The notes: a model not told the origin generated them from the letters alone. 44,615 nucleotides of DNA from Flavobacteriales bacterium (GCA_947463065.1 CANHSF010000003.1:1-44615); one strand, 5' to 3'; positions 9,562-19,640 are shown, counted from the first letter of the stretch. Made by a program: numbers and translations.

Positions 9562-11040
9562 TTATTGTGCCAATTGATCCAAAAAGGCATTGGCCTTTTG
9601 CATTAATGTATTTCGTTTGGCGCCATCCATTTTATCCAAGTTTCTAACCATCATCACTGAACGTGGATTGCGCTCAAAAAAATCGCGATGCCGATCAATG
9701 AATCGCCAGAACAAACCATCCCAAATGTCACACCATTCCCCCTTTTTGTAATGACTCATCTTAAGGATATAATTTGATCCACTGATGTAGGGTTTCGTAC
9801 TCATCAGTCCACCATCCGCAAATTGCGACATGCCATAGACATTCGGAACCATCACCCAATCGTACGCATCGATAAACAAGGACATGAACCACTTATACAC
9901 TTCATCGGCATCGAACTCACACAACAACATAAAATTCCCGGCAATCATCAAACGCTCGATATGATGCGCGTAAGCGGTTTCATTCACACCCCGAATCATA
10001 TCATCCAATGGTGGAATACCGGTAGTCCCATTCCAAAAAGATGCTGGTATGGAGCGATGATGATTCCAAAAATGGCGCTTGCGTTGCTCCACTCCCTTCA
10101 ATTCATACACGGCACGAATGTATTCTCGCCAACCCATGACCTGCCGCACAAAACCTTCGATGTTGTTGAGGGGCACATCCAACTCTTGACCGATGGCAAT
10201 GGCTTGACTCCATACATCGCGCGGAGACAACAAACCGACATTGAGCATAGGTGTCAAAACACTGTGGTACATATACCGCTGTCCAATTTGGATGGCATCT
10301 TGATAATCCCCAAACTTATGCAAACGCTCTTTGCAAAAGCGCTGCAGCCAGGTTTTGGCATCCTTTGGGGTGATCGGATAAGGCGGGATTTTCATGGATC
10401 CTGGCGCTTGAGGAAAGCGACTTTGCACATAACGCAAGGCCTCCTCATAGTCCTCCGATGCACTATAATCGGGCAATGCAGGCAAGACTTCGGCCGCTGG
10501 CATACGCTTTCTATTTTCAGCATCATACGTCCACTGCCCTCCAAGTGGTTCTCCCGCTTGATCCAATAAAACCTTATGCCTTTTCCGCTCATCGATATAG
10601 AAGGATGTTAAGAAAAACCTTTTCTTGCCTTTGAAATAGGTATGCAAATATTCCGACGTCACCTCGAAATTTGTACTTTCTAAGACTTCCAAGCGAATGT
10701 TCATTCGGTCCGTATAACGTCGAATGCGTCGCATAGCCATGTAGTCCACGGCATCTGCCATCCATACACTTGTCACTCCACTCGAACATAACGCATTCAT
10801 CAAAATTTCACCATTTGCGAGTTCATGGTGCGCATCAATGTACTGCACCTCAAAGCCTGCTGCAGCCAATCTTTTGGCATAGGCCTTCATACTGGCCCGA
10901 TGGTAGATCAATTTCTGTGCGTGAAAAGGGTACTGCAAAAAATACAAGCGATCTTCTACCAACACCACTGTGCGCCCCATTTTTAAAGCGGGATGTTGCT
11001 CGAACAATTGGTGTGGAAGGATAAGTGTGGCTTCCTTCAT
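9562..11040 (-). CDS. Cryptochrome/photolyase-related protein of the PhrB/FeS-BCP (prokaryotic 6-4 photolyase) family
   Basis: LILPHQLFEQHPAL..., EGFVRQVMGWREYIRAVYELKG, AYAHHIERLMIAGNFMLL, PNVYGMSQFADGGLMSTKPYISGSNYI. Confidence 0.9.
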   Translation of the reverse strand: MKEATLILPHQLFEQHPALKMGRTVVLVEDRLYFLQYPFHAQKLIYHRASMKAYAKRLAAAGFEVQYIDAHHELANGEILMNALCSSGVTSVWMADAVDYMAMRRIRRYTDRMNIRLEVLESTNFEVTSEYLHTYFKGKKRFFLTSFYIDERKRHKVLLDQAGEPLGGQWTYDAENRKRMPAAEVLPALPDYSASEDYEEALRYVQSRFPQAPGSMKIPPYPITPKDAKTWLQRFCKERLHKFGDYQDAIQIGQRYMYHSVLTPMLNVGLLSPRDVWSQAIAIGQELDVPLNNIEGFVRQVMGWREYIRAVYELKGVEQRKRHFWNHHRSIPASFWNGTTGIPPLDDMIRGVNETAYAHHIERLMIAGNFMLLCEFDADEVYKWFMSLFIDAYDWVMVPNVYGMSQFADGGLMSTKPYISGSNYILKMSHYKKGEWCDIWDGLFWRFIDRHRDFFERNPRSVMMVRNLDKMDGAKRNTLMQKANAFLDQLAQ

Positions 11041-11330
11041 CGTTTGCTCATTTTATTGTGGGTAATGAACCGTTGTGAAGCGCTTTTGTGGCGGGCAACA
11101 TCGTTTGTCCTCAATCCAAGGTGCTTGGTGCTGCGCCCCGTAACGCGTTTTCTCCACATTTCAAAACTGCTTCGCTTCATGTGTTTGCGCATGAGCGCTA
11201 TGACCATGGCTTCAGACAAACCGAATTGTCGTTCGATAGCATCGAATGGGGTGCGGTCTTCCCAAGCCATTTCAATGACACGGTCAATTTGCTGCTCGGA
11301 TAAATCAGTATTTGGTTTACTCATGCCCAT
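11037..11330 (-). CDS. TIGR03643/DUF2805 family small protein, HTH-like
   Basis: LSEQQIDRVIEMAWEDRTPFDAIERQFGLSEAMVIALMRKHMKRSSFEMWRKRVTGRSTKH; overlaps both neighbours. Confidence 0.82.
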   Translation of the reverse strand: MGMSKPNTDLSEQQIDRVIEMAWEDRTPFDAIERQFGLSEAMVIALMRKHMKRSSFEMWRKRVTGRSTKHLGLRTNDVARHKSASQRFITHNKMSKR

Positions 11331-12598
11331 AATTTTCCAAAGGTTTGTTTCGGATCGTAGTCTGAAGCTTGTTTATCGACATTGAATTTGCGGCCTGCCC
11401 GTGGATCGTTGCCCACACCAGCAATGTAGGCCCAATTGCACCAATTGCTAGCCACATCGTAATCCAGCAAGTGATATTCAAAAAAAGAGGCACCGATGCG
11501 CCAGTCGATAGCGAGATCATGCACCAAGTAACTCGCTGCATTCTGCCGACCCCGATTGCTCATATACCCTGTGGCAACGAGCTCGCGCATGCAAGCATCC
11601 ACAAAAGCATGACCCGTTTGGCCCTCTTTCCATTTTATTTCGTCGACCGAACGACCATTCGACTTGGATCGAACACCTTCACCGAATCCACTGCGCAAGA
11701 AGATTCTACGCCCTTCTTTGCGTGCCGTAAACTGAAAAAAATCGCGCCACAACAATTCGAAGACCAACCAATACGAAGATTCATTGGCACCGAATTTATC
11801 CTCATAGTTCAATATGGCGTCGTAGACCTCAACCGGCGACAAACAACCCCAAGCCAACCAAGGCGATAATTTGCTGCTGTAATCTGGGCCAATCAACCCA
11901 TTGCGGGTCTCTTTGTACCTCCCCAAAAGATCCGCAGATCCACAATAGCAAAGCAATCGCTCATAACCGGATTTGGCTCCTCCTTTAAAGTCCAAGGATG
12001 CACGGGGGTCCATTTTCTTCTCCTTCGCAAATTCTAACTGCCAAGGATCCGATGGCAATGCCACGCTTTTCGGCCACGACAATACATCTGCTGATTCTCT
12101 GACATGCCAATTTTGCTCGACCTTGGTGCGGAAGGATGTAAATACGCGCGGCAAATTATTGATCCCAAAGGGCAAGTCGGACAAGGAGAGCAGCGTGCGT
12201 TGCCAGTGCTGAATGACCTGCACTCCATTGCTCGCGGCATAGTCGCTGATCGTCTTCCATCCCATGATTTCCTCAGTGCCCGGTAGCTCTTCGCCATACA
12301 ATCGATCGTAAGAACATTCCGCTTTTATTTGGGCCAAGACCTGCACGGGATCGCCAAATCGCACGACCAACACGACACCTTCAGCGGCCAAATCCGCACG
12401 CAAATCTTCGATGCACTCCCGCATAAAAGCATACCGGAGTGAACCCGCACGATGCGATGACCAAGCATGGCCCGGCTGACTCGGTGGTGGACACACCCAA
12501 ACATAAATCAATTGATCGCATTCCGCGCAAGCCCGCGCAAGCAGAGGATTGTCATTGATACGGCAATCTTTTCTAAAGTAATAGACTCCCACTGGCAT
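11321..12598 (-). CDS. DASH-family cryptochrome/photolyase
   Basis: YYFRKDCRINDNPLLARA, GRQNAASYLVHDLAIDWRIGASFFEYHLLDYDVASNWCNWAYIAGVGNDPRAGRKFNVDKQASDYDP. Confidence 0.92.
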   Translation of the reverse strand: MPVGVYYFRKDCRINDNPLLARACAECDQLIYVWVCPPPSQPGHAWSSHRAGSLRYAFMRECIEDLRADLAAEGVVLVVRFGDPVQVLAQIKAECSYDRLYGEELPGTEEIMGWKTISDYAASNGVQVIQHWQRTLLSLSDLPFGINNLPRVFTSFRTKVEQNWHVRESADVLSWPKSVALPSDPWQLEFAKEKKMDPRASLDFKGGAKSGYERLLCYCGSADLLGRYKETRNGLIGPDYSSKLSPWLAWGCLSPVEVYDAILNYEDKFGANESSYWLVFELLWRDFFQFTARKEGRRIFLRSGFGEGVRSKSNGRSVDEIKWKEGQTGHAFVDACMRELVATGYMSNRGRQNAASYLVHDLAIDWRIGASFFEYHLLDYDVASNWCNWAYIAGVGNDPRAGRKFNVDKQASDYDPKQTFGKLWA

Positions 12599-12655
12599 AG
12601 CCTCAAAACATGATGCGCAAGCACATGTTCATATGGGCACAAGAAGAAATGTGTG

Positions 12656-12988
12656 TTACAATCTCGATTGAATGGTCAGCAACTCTGCTTTGATTCGCAT
12701 CAAACGCTCGACAACAATTGATTTCTGATGTGCATTGCCCGATTGTTTGAAAGCCTGCTTGGCACCTTCAAGTGTATAACCACGCTCCTTTACCAAATGA
12801 TGAATTTTTCGAAACAACTCGAGATCCTTCTTGGTGTAGACGCGATTGCCCCTCGCGTTCTTGCGGGGTTGCAATTGTGGAAACTCCTTTTCCCAAAACC
12901 GAATAAGCGATGTATTGACATCAAACATATCGGCCACCTCTCCTATCGTAAAATAGATCTTTTCGATCTGATGTGTTTCGGTTAACAT
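12656..12988 (-). CDS. MerR-family transcriptional regulator
   Basis: FTIGEVADMFDVNTSLIRFWEKEFPQLQPRKNARGNRVYTKKDLELFRKIHHLVKERGYTLEGAK; no obvious effector (e.g. B12) domain. Confidence 0.88.
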   Translation of the reverse strand: MLTETHQIEKIYFTIGEVADMFDVNTSLIRFWEKEFPQLQPRKNARGNRVYTKKDLELFRKIHHLVKERGYTLEGAKQAFKQSGNAHQKSIVVERLMRIKAELLTIQSRL

Positions 12989-13061
12989 AAGCTTGGTTAT
13001 CTAGGTTGGGGCAGGCAAGATAAGCGACAGTTGCGTCTCGTACCTTATCCGATCCCATAAT

Positions 13062-14033
13062 TTAGTCAAAGGACTGCGTTGCATTGGCAGCGCGTTGCAA
13101 CAAGTCCTCGTATTGTTCCGGTGTAATATCGCTATAGAAATAAAACGCCGGATCTACCTTTTCGCCATTTCTAACGACCTCATAATGCAAATGGGGCCCC
13201 GTGGATGTCCCGGTGTTGCCCACGTAGCCAATCACTTGACCGCGCGTTACGCGTTCACCTTGGCGAACAATGATCTTGCTCATATGGGCATACAGTGTCT
13301 CGTAGCCATAACCGTGATTGATGACGGCATGGTACCCATAGCCTGAAAACTTATTCTCAACCAAAGAGATCACTCCATCTCCTGTGGCGTAGATTTCGGT
13401 GCCAACATCGGCGGTAAAATCCAAGCCGGTGTGCATCTTTGCAATGCGATAAATTGGATGAACACGCACCCCGAAACCCGAAGCAATGCGTTTCAAATCC
13501 TTGTTGCTCACCGGTTGAATGGCCGGCATGCTCTGAAGCATCTGATCTTGTGCTTTGGCCAATTCAAAAACCTCTTCGAAACTCTTGGATTGCGCCACCA
13601 TACCGCGCTGCAACGCCTCAATCCGACGTTTGGTCTCGATCAATTCTTCCGAACTGCTGAAGCCACGCATATCGCGATAGCGATCGCGGCCTCCTACACC
13701 GCCAATACGCATGTGCTCAGGGTAAGGCTCCGAACCAAAAATAGAGCGGTACACATTGTCGTCCTTATCCTGCAAGTCGCCCGCAAATTGCTCCAAGGTA
13801 TCCAGTTGGTTGTTGAAATCGCGAATTTGCTTCTTGAGGAATTTCACTTCTCGCTCCAATTGGGCTGTAGCGGGATCTTTGAAGAAGGACGCATAAAGCA
13901 CCACTCCAATGGCGCCAATAACCAATCCAGCAAACAAATACTTGAGCGCACTCAGCAAATAGTCACGAAACTCGTAACTGATACGCTCGAAATTCAGCGT
14001 CGTTGGATTGAATTTGTACTTAAGCCTTGGCAT
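13062..14033 (-). CDS. M23-family metallopeptidase (membrane-anchored)
   Basis: N-terminal TM; GFGVRVHPIYRIAKMHTGLDFTADVGTEIYATGDGVI...NTGTSTGPHLHYEVVRNGEKVDP. Confidence 0.9.
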   Translation of the reverse strand: MPRLKYKFNPTTLNFERISYEFRDYLLSALKYLFAGLVIGAIGVVLYASFFKDPATAQLEREVKFLKKQIRDFNNQLDTLEQFAGDLQDKDDNVYRSIFGSEPYPEHMRIGGVGGRDRYRDMRGFSSSEELIETKRRIEALQRGMVAQSKSFEEVFELAKAQDQMLQSMPAIQPVSNKDLKRIASGFGVRVHPIYRIAKMHTGLDFTADVGTEIYATGDGVISLVENKFSGYGYHAVINHGYGYETLYAHMSKIIVRQGERVTRGQVIGYVGNTGTSTGPHLHYEVVRNGEKVDPAFYFYSDITPEQYEDLLQRAANATQSFD

Positions 14034-14041
14034 CCCGAGCG

Positions 14042-14072
14042 CGAAAATAAGCATTCGGCGGTTATTTTCAAC
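14042..14072 (-). promoter_or_regulatory. Candidate promoter GTTG-N19-TATTTTCG of the M23 peptidase gene
   Basis: Close to TTTG-N19/21-TAnnTTTG; -7 element ends 8 nt before the ATG at 14033. Confidence 0.4.
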
Positions 14073-14119
14073 GCCAATTTGACTTGCCAATACGCACTCG
14101 TTTCGTGTGGGCATAAAAC

Positions 14120-14150
14120 TTGGCCAAATGGCACATTCGGGGTAAATTCG
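14120..14150 (+). promoter_or_regulatory. Candidate promoter TTGG-N19-TAAATTCG of alaS
   Basis: -7-like element ends 7 nt before the alaS ATG. Confidence 0.4.
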
Positions 14151-14157
14151 CGCCGCT

Positions 14158-16770
14158 ATGGCAATACTTACATCCAAACAGATCCGCAAACAATTCTTGG
14201 ATTTTTTCCAATCCAAAGGTCACCAAATCGTACCCAGCGCCCCAATGGTGGTCAAAGGCGATCCTACCCTCATGTTCATCAATAGCGGGATGGCTCCCTT
14301 CAAAAATTGGTTTTTGGGCAACGAAGCCATCCAATATCCCCGCGTAGCCGATACGCAAAAATGTCTGCGCGTGAGCGGAAAACACAACGACCTGGAAGAA
14401 GTGGGCGTGGATACCTATCACCACACCATGTTCGAAATGCTCGGCAATTGGTCGTTTGGCGATTACTTCAAACAAGACGCTATCGCTTGGGCTTGGGAAC
14501 TGCTTACAGAGGTCTATCAGATCCCCAAAGACCGCTTGTACGTCACTGTATTTGAAGGCGACGATAAAGAAAATTTAGAGTTCGATCAAGAAGCCTACGA
14601 CATTTGGAAAGAGCGTATCGCTGAAGACCGCATTTTGCGCGGCAATAAAAAGGATAATTTTTGGGAAATGGGCGACACTGGACCCTGTGGACCATGCTCC
14701 GAAATTCACGTCGATCTCCGCGATGATGCCGATCGCGCTGCTGTAGATGGCAAAACATTGGTCAACAATGATCATCCGCAGGTCGTTGAAATTTGGAACA
14801 ACGTATTCATGCAGTTTGAGCGCAAAGCAGATGGAAGCCTCGTGCCACTTGCGCAAAAGCACGTCGACACCGGAATGGGTTTCGAGCGTCTCTGCATGGC
14901 TTTGCAAGGTAAAAAATCCAACTACGATACTGACGTTTTCACACCATTGCTCAGCGCGGTTGAGAAAATCTCTGGCAAAACCTACCAACGCACCGACAAC
15001 AAAAAAGATGTCGCCATGCGTGTGATCTCCGACCACATACGCGCTGTTTCGTTTGCCATTTGCGATGGACAACTTCCCTCCAGCAGTGGCGCAGGGTATG
15101 TCATTCGACGCATTCTTCGCCGAGCGATACGCTACGGGTACAGTTTTCTTGACCTCAAAGAACCGTTCATGCATCAATTGGTGCCCGTGTTGGCCACCGA
15201 AATGGGTGAATTTTTCCCAGAAATAGAAGCCAACAAATCTTTTGTTTCTAAAGTTATCTTGGAAGAAGAAGAAAGTTTCCTCCGCACCTTGGACAAAGGC
15301 ATTCAATTGTTGGATCAAATTGTCAAAAACACCACAGGCGATGTCATAGATGGAAAAGTGGTGTTTGAACTGTACGACACGTTTGGATTTCCGACCGACC
15401 TTACTGCACTGATTGCGGGAGAAAGCGGCAAGCGAATTGATCAAAATGGATTCGAAAGCGAATTGCAAAAACAAAAAGAACGCAGTCGTGCAGCCACCAA
15501 ATTGGAAACCGAAGATTGGGTGGAATTGGCAGTGGGCGAAACGCAATTCGTCGGCTACGATGCCGTACAATGCCAGGCCAAAATTTTGAAGTACCGCAAA
15601 GTCAAAAACAAAGGGAAAGAATTTTATCAATTGGTCTTGGATCAAACACCATTTTATGCCGAAGGTGGCGGTCAGGTAGGCGACAAAGGCATTTTGCAAA
15701 GTGCCAACGACATCGTTCGCATTTTCGACACCAAAAAAGAAAACAATCTGTGGGTGCATTTTACCGAGCAGCTTCCCGAGCAACCCGAGGCTGCATTCCA
15801 TGCGCAAATCGATACCGCTTTCCGCACGAATGTAACCAGCAACCACAGCGCTACGCACTTATTGCACGAAGCCCTGCGCGAAGTATTGGGCACCCATGTC
15901 GAACAAAAAGGATCATTGGTGAATGCAGAAGCTTTGCGTTTTGACTTTTCGCACTTTTCCAAAATGACCGACGACGAATTGGAGCGCGTGGAGCAGTTGG
16001 TGAATGGGCGTATTCGCCAATCGTTGCCCCTGATCGAAAATCGTTCTATGGCCATTGATGATGCGCGCAAAACTGGAGCAATGATGCTCTTTGGCGAAAA
16101 ATATGGTGATCGCGTGCGCGTTATTCAATTCGGCACATCCATCGAATTGTGTGGCGGTACGCACGTGCAGAATACCGCTGAAATCGGATTGTTCAAATTG
16201 CGCTCCGAAGCTGCTGTTGCGGCAGGTGTGCGTCGGATCGAAGCCATCTCGTCCAACAACGCATTTGAATACCTCAAAAACGAAGTCCAAACACTGGATG
16301 ACATCCGACAGTTGTTGAAAGCCAAAGACCCGCTCAAGTCCGTTCAAGATTTGATGCAGCGCAACGCCGATTTGCAAAAACAGATCGATGTGCTCAATAA
16401 AGAGAAGGCTCAACACATCAAGAAACAATTGATTCCTCAATTCAGCGAGGTCAATGGTATTCAGTACTTGGCGACCCATGTGGATTTGGATGCCGCTGAG
16501 CTCAAAGACGTAGCCTTTCAATTGCGCGCTGAGATGAACAACATGTTCGCGGTATTTGCAGGCGAGTCAGGCGGCAAAGCCACATTGACCGTCATCATGA
16601 CCGATGATGTGATGACCGCCAAAAACTTGAATGCCTCCAACATCATCCGTGACTTGGCCAAAGACATCAATGGTGGCGGCGGTGGACAAGCCTTCTTTGC
16701 CACAGCAGGAGGCACCAAGCCCGAAGGATTACAATCCGCCCTCGACCGAGCCAAAGCCTTTATCCAATAA
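14158..16770 (+). CDS. alaS: Alanyl-tRNA synthetase
   Basis: [97 protein letters not shown]. Confidence 0.97.
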   Translation: MAILTSKQIRKQFLDFFQSKGHQIVPSAPMVVKGDPTLMFINSGMAPFKNWFLGNEAIQYPRVADTQKCLRVSGKHNDLEEVGVDTYHHTMFEMLGNWSFGDYFKQDAIAWAWELLTEVYQIPKDRLYVTVFEGDDKENLEFDQEAYDIWKERIAEDRILRGNKKDNFWEMGDTGPCGPCSEIHVDLRDDADRAAVDGKTLVNNDHPQVVEIWNNVFMQFERKADGSLVPLAQKHVDTGMGFERLCMALQGKKSNYDTDVFTPLLSAVEKISGKTYQRTDNKKDVAMRVISDHIRAVSFAICDGQLPSSSGAGYVIRRILRRAIRYGYSFLDLKEPFMHQLVPVLATEMGEFFPEIEANKSFVSKVILEEEESFLRTLDKGIQLLDQIVKNTTGDVIDGKVVFELYDTFGFPTDLTALIAGESGKRIDQNGFESELQKQKERSRAATKLETEDWVELAVGETQFVGYDAVQCQAKILKYRKVKNKGKEFYQLVLDQTPFYAEGGGQVGDKGILQSANDIVRIFDTKKENNLWVHFTEQLPEQPEAAFHAQIDTAFRTNVTSNHSATHLLHEALREVLGTHVEQKGSLVNAEALRFDFSHFSKMTDDELERVEQLVNGRIRQSLPLIENRSMAIDDARKTGAMMLFGEKYGDRVRVIQFGTSIELCGGTHVQNTAEIGLFKLRSEAAVAAGVRRIEAISSNNAFEYLKNEVQTLDDIRQLLKAKDPLKSVQDLMQRNADLQKQIDVLNKEKAQHIKKQLIPQFSEVNGIQYLATHVDLDAAELKDVAFQLRAEMNNMFAVFAGESGGKATLTVIMTDDVMTAKNLNASNIIRDLAKDINGGGGGQAFFATAGGTKPEGLQSALDRAKAFIQ

Positions 16771-16787
16771 GGAATAGTCTATGCATG

Positions 16788-16818
16788 AAAAAACCCAGCA
16801 CGATGTGTTGGGTTTTTT
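16788..16818 (+). terminator. Intrinsic terminator of alaS
   Basis: AAAAAACCCAGCAC-GAT-GTGTTGGGTTTTTT hairpin with T-tract. Confidence 0.88.
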
Positions 16819-16933
16819 GTGCTTTGAATCATTTATAGATAGTGAGTTTTATCTTCTCAGCCTGACGTGCAATGAAAAAGAAAGCTCTTAGGGCACTTCT
16901 AAAAGCATATCAGCTAATCTTGCCTCCACCCCA

Positions 16934-16966
16934 TTTGAACCTTTCCCCCTCTTGGTTGTACCTTGC
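16934..16966 (+). promoter_or_regulatory. Candidate promoter TTTG-N21-TACCTTGC
   Basis: -33 TTTG at 16934-16937, -7-like TACCTTGC at 16959-16966, ATG at 16973. Confidence 0.45.
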
Positions 16967-16972
16967 GCTGTC

Positions 16973-19504
16973 ATGACATCACGTAGTATTAATCTTTTGG
17001 TTCACAGCTCTTCCTTCTTATCGGTGGGGCTTGCGCTCGTGCTCTGCCTCCTGCTCAGGTCCACTGCATGGGCGCAACCTGCGCAAGATGATCATGTGGC
17101 CTTGGTCATGCGTATCGTGGACTCCAAAACAGGTCAGCCCATCCCTGGCCTCAAAGTTTATTTGGTCGACGAAAACCACGTGCCTTACACCGTCAAAAAT
17201 GCACATTGGGACGATGACCTTAAGCGTTTCTCATTCAGCTACGACTCACTTGTTTTTTATGACAATGCCCATATTCGGCATCCGCGGGGACAACATCTCG
17301 AACCCTACCCCAGACGGGCATTTGCGGGTTTCGAAACATCCTACGTCGTTGAAATGCCTCCGCACGACATCCAGCGAACTGCCCCCTCTCAAATCCCTGT
17401 TTACATGGCCAAGGTGGTCGACATCGATGGTGAAAAAAATGGTGGGCTATTCCCTACGCGTATCTATCGCCTCGACTACCGCAATGCAGTCCCCTTGCAT
17501 CAGCCCGGTTGTTTCGAAGCGCCGCAGCGTGGTTCATATGTCTTCGCGCTGCAGACCGTAAGCGGAAATCGTTTTGAGCCAACCACGTATTACCTCGATC
17601 AACCTGCTCGACCCAATCCGGCATTTGATCCGCAGGTCCACATGTATCGTACAGTAATCGACACGCTGCGCGCAAGCAATGGCATGGATAGTTTATATGG
17701 ACTGCGATCTGTCGTTATTCGCAATTGGTACTCCTTGAGTAAGATCAAAGAAATTGAGCCCTCCAACATCATGTATCTCGGCAGCGAAGGCAGTAAAAAG
17801 GTGTTGGAACTCGGCGATTACTTAGACCCCAATCCCAATGGAATCATGGATTTGCGCATTTGGGTCAAGCGTGTCAAAAACGACCTCGATCAATTCGAGG
17901 ACTACTACGACTTCTATTGTTATGACGAAACAACGCAATCCTACGCCCGCATCCCGCAGTTGAGCGATTACCCCAACGTTCGCATTCAAGCCATCACCGA
18001 GCCCATTCAACGCAAGGCAACCGGCTTAGAAAACGGCCGCATCTATGAACGATTTTTTGTCCTCAAGGAGTTGGAATGGGTCATGGTCAATGAAATTTTT
18101 CACATCCCCAATCCTGTTTCCACAGTCGATGAACCCCTTTCGGCCTGTGTGCAATGGTTAGACGACCGATCGCATCTGGCCAAAGTGTATTTCCACTCCA
18201 ATGCAGAGGGCAGCGTGGATGTGCGCCACCGCTTTAAATACGTGAATACCGGTCGTGGCACGTATCGACCGATGCCCTTTCGTTCATCCCATGACCCCTT
18301 CTTTTCGGCTTCTAAATCCGTGGCCTCAGGGGACACGGGGTGGGTGCAATTCAAGGCCACCATCGCTGCGCATACCACCGGCCTGCAAGCTATAACCCAC
18401 ATGGCTTATGTGCCTACCAAAGACAACCCCCACCATAGCGTGGACATTGCCTTTTTCGTCGCCCACACCGAATGGGTCATACATTGGCACTCCAATGGAA
18501 CTCCTGCTTTTGCAATGGTCAATCGCAGCGATGGCCTGGCCAATGCATTGGTCGTGGACGAGGAAGGTTATCCGGTGGAAGCAGGCATTTATTATCCCAA
18601 GGACGAGCAAAAAATTGGAACTTGGACCAGGTACAATCGCGGCGGTGTAAAATCGTATGTGCGTTATGGGTGTATCGTGCATCTCAATATCGCCTGGCCC
18701 ACTGAGGTCAGCGAAGAAGTATTGGTCTACGTCTACCGCAACGGCCAATGGCTTCCGCATGAGGCTACCGTTCGACAAGGTGATCGCAAAATCCATCTCT
18801 ATGAAAAAATAGACAGCGTGCGGGTGCAAGCCGGAATGGGTGTATTTCAACAAGCCATCGACTACGATCAATTGCCCAATGAATCGTGGTTGCATGTGCA
18901 ACTCATTTACCCCGATCAAATCCCTTTGCCCATGGGTCCTGCTGTTGCCGGGATTGAGTTCGTCGCCGACAACTACGGCGTTGAATGGAATCGCATCTTT
19001 TTGGGCGATCACCCTGAAATACCCGCCAAAGACCGCTTGGATCTCGAACGAGCACTATTGCAGCGCCATCCACACATTGAAATTGTTGCGAGCCATTGCC
19101 AATATTGCACCATGCTATCATTGGCCCATCTATCCAGCAGCCAACGCATCCTAGTAATGGAGTCGTTATTGGCCGACTCTATGATTCTACATCTCAACCA
19201 GGTCATTCGACTAAACCGCAACGCCATTACCTTCTTGCACGGAGACGCCACCATGCGGGTCAACTACAACCTGAGTTATGCCAAGGTGCAAGCCAAATTG
19301 GAAGCATATCATTTTGTTTATCGCGATCAAGTGTTTGGGGCAGCTGGACTCTATGCGGTGAACTGGCCCCATAAGCTTCGTGGCATCGAGTATGTCCGCG
19401 CCCTGCAAGAAGCAGCCAAAGACAAAGACATTACACAGGTTACGCCTTCTCTCTATTTCGAGGCAACCATTGATACGGGAGAAAGAGATATGATGCGCGA
19501 TTGA
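16973..19504 (+). CDS. Large secreted protein of unknown function; C-terminal region resembles a subtilase/fervidolysin-type propeptide
   Basis: Signal peptide (LLVHSSSFLSVGLALVLCLLLRSTAWAQ); N-terminal VDSKTGQPIPGLKVYLVDE; C-terminal NLSYAKVQAKLEAYHFVYRDQVFGAAGLYAVNWPHKLRGIEYVRALQEAAKDKDITQVTPSLYFEA. Confidence 0.7.
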   Translation: MTSRSINLLVHSSSFLSVGLALVLCLLLRSTAWAQPAQDDHVALVMRIVDSKTGQPIPGLKVYLVDENHVPYTVKNAHWDDDLKRFSFSYDSLVFYDNAHIRHPRGQHLEPYPRRAFAGFETSYVVEMPPHDIQRTAPSQIPVYMAKVVDIDGEKNGGLFPTRIYRLDYRNAVPLHQPGCFEAPQRGSYVFALQTVSGNRFEPTTYYLDQPARPNPAFDPQVHMYRTVIDTLRASNGMDSLYGLRSVVIRNWYSLSKIKEIEPSNIMYLGSEGSKKVLELGDYLDPNPNGIMDLRIWVKRVKNDLDQFEDYYDFYCYDETTQSYARIPQLSDYPNVRIQAITEPIQRKATGLENGRIYERFFVLKELEWVMVNEIFHIPNPVSTVDEPLSACVQWLDDRSHLAKVYFHSNAEGSVDVRHRFKYVNTGRGTYRPMPFRSSHDPFFSASKSVASGDTGWVQFKATIAAHTTGLQAITHMAYVPTKDNPHHSVDIAFFVAHTEWVIHWHSNGTPAFAMVNRSDGLANALVVDEEGYPVEAGIYYPKDEQKIGTWTRYNRGGVKSYVRYGCIVHLNIAWPTEVSEEVLVYVYRNGQWLPHEATVRQGDRKIHLYEKIDSVRVQAGMGVFQQAIDYDQLPNESWLHVQLIYPDQIPLPMGPAVAGIEFVADNYGVEWNRIFLGDHPEIPAKDRLDLERALLQRHPHIEIVASHCQYCTMLSLAHLSSSQRILVMESLLADSMILHLNQVIRLNRNAITFLHGDATMRVNYNLSYAKVQAKLEAYHFVYRDQVFGAAGLYAVNWPHKLRGIEYVRALQEAAKDKDITQVTPSLYFEATIDTGERDMMRD

Positions 19505-19507
19505 ACC

Positions 19508-19546
19508 GAATAGTTGTTCGGTAACGGTGTTCATTCGCAACTATTC
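19508..19546 (+). repeat. 9-bp perfect inverted repeat just downstream of the 16973-19504 stop codon
   Basis: GAATAGTTG (19508-19516) / CAACTATTC (19538-19546), 21-nt loop. Confidence 0.55.
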
Positions 19547-19640
19547 AGTAAATCCCGGGCTGAATCGCATTTGGCGCAGTGCCACCCGCGTGCGCGCATC
19601 GCTAGACGGCATACTCTGCATTTAGGGAAGAGACATCAAA

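Noticed and set aside
13431-14285. 284-aa plus-strand ORF opposite the M23 peptidase
   Set aside because: Antisense to a clear M23 gene and overlapping the alaS start in another frame.
14575-15858. 427-aa minus-strand ORF opposite alaS
   Set aside because: Fully antisense to a certain alaS gene; Phe/Cys-rich composition typical of antisense reading, no recognisable domain.
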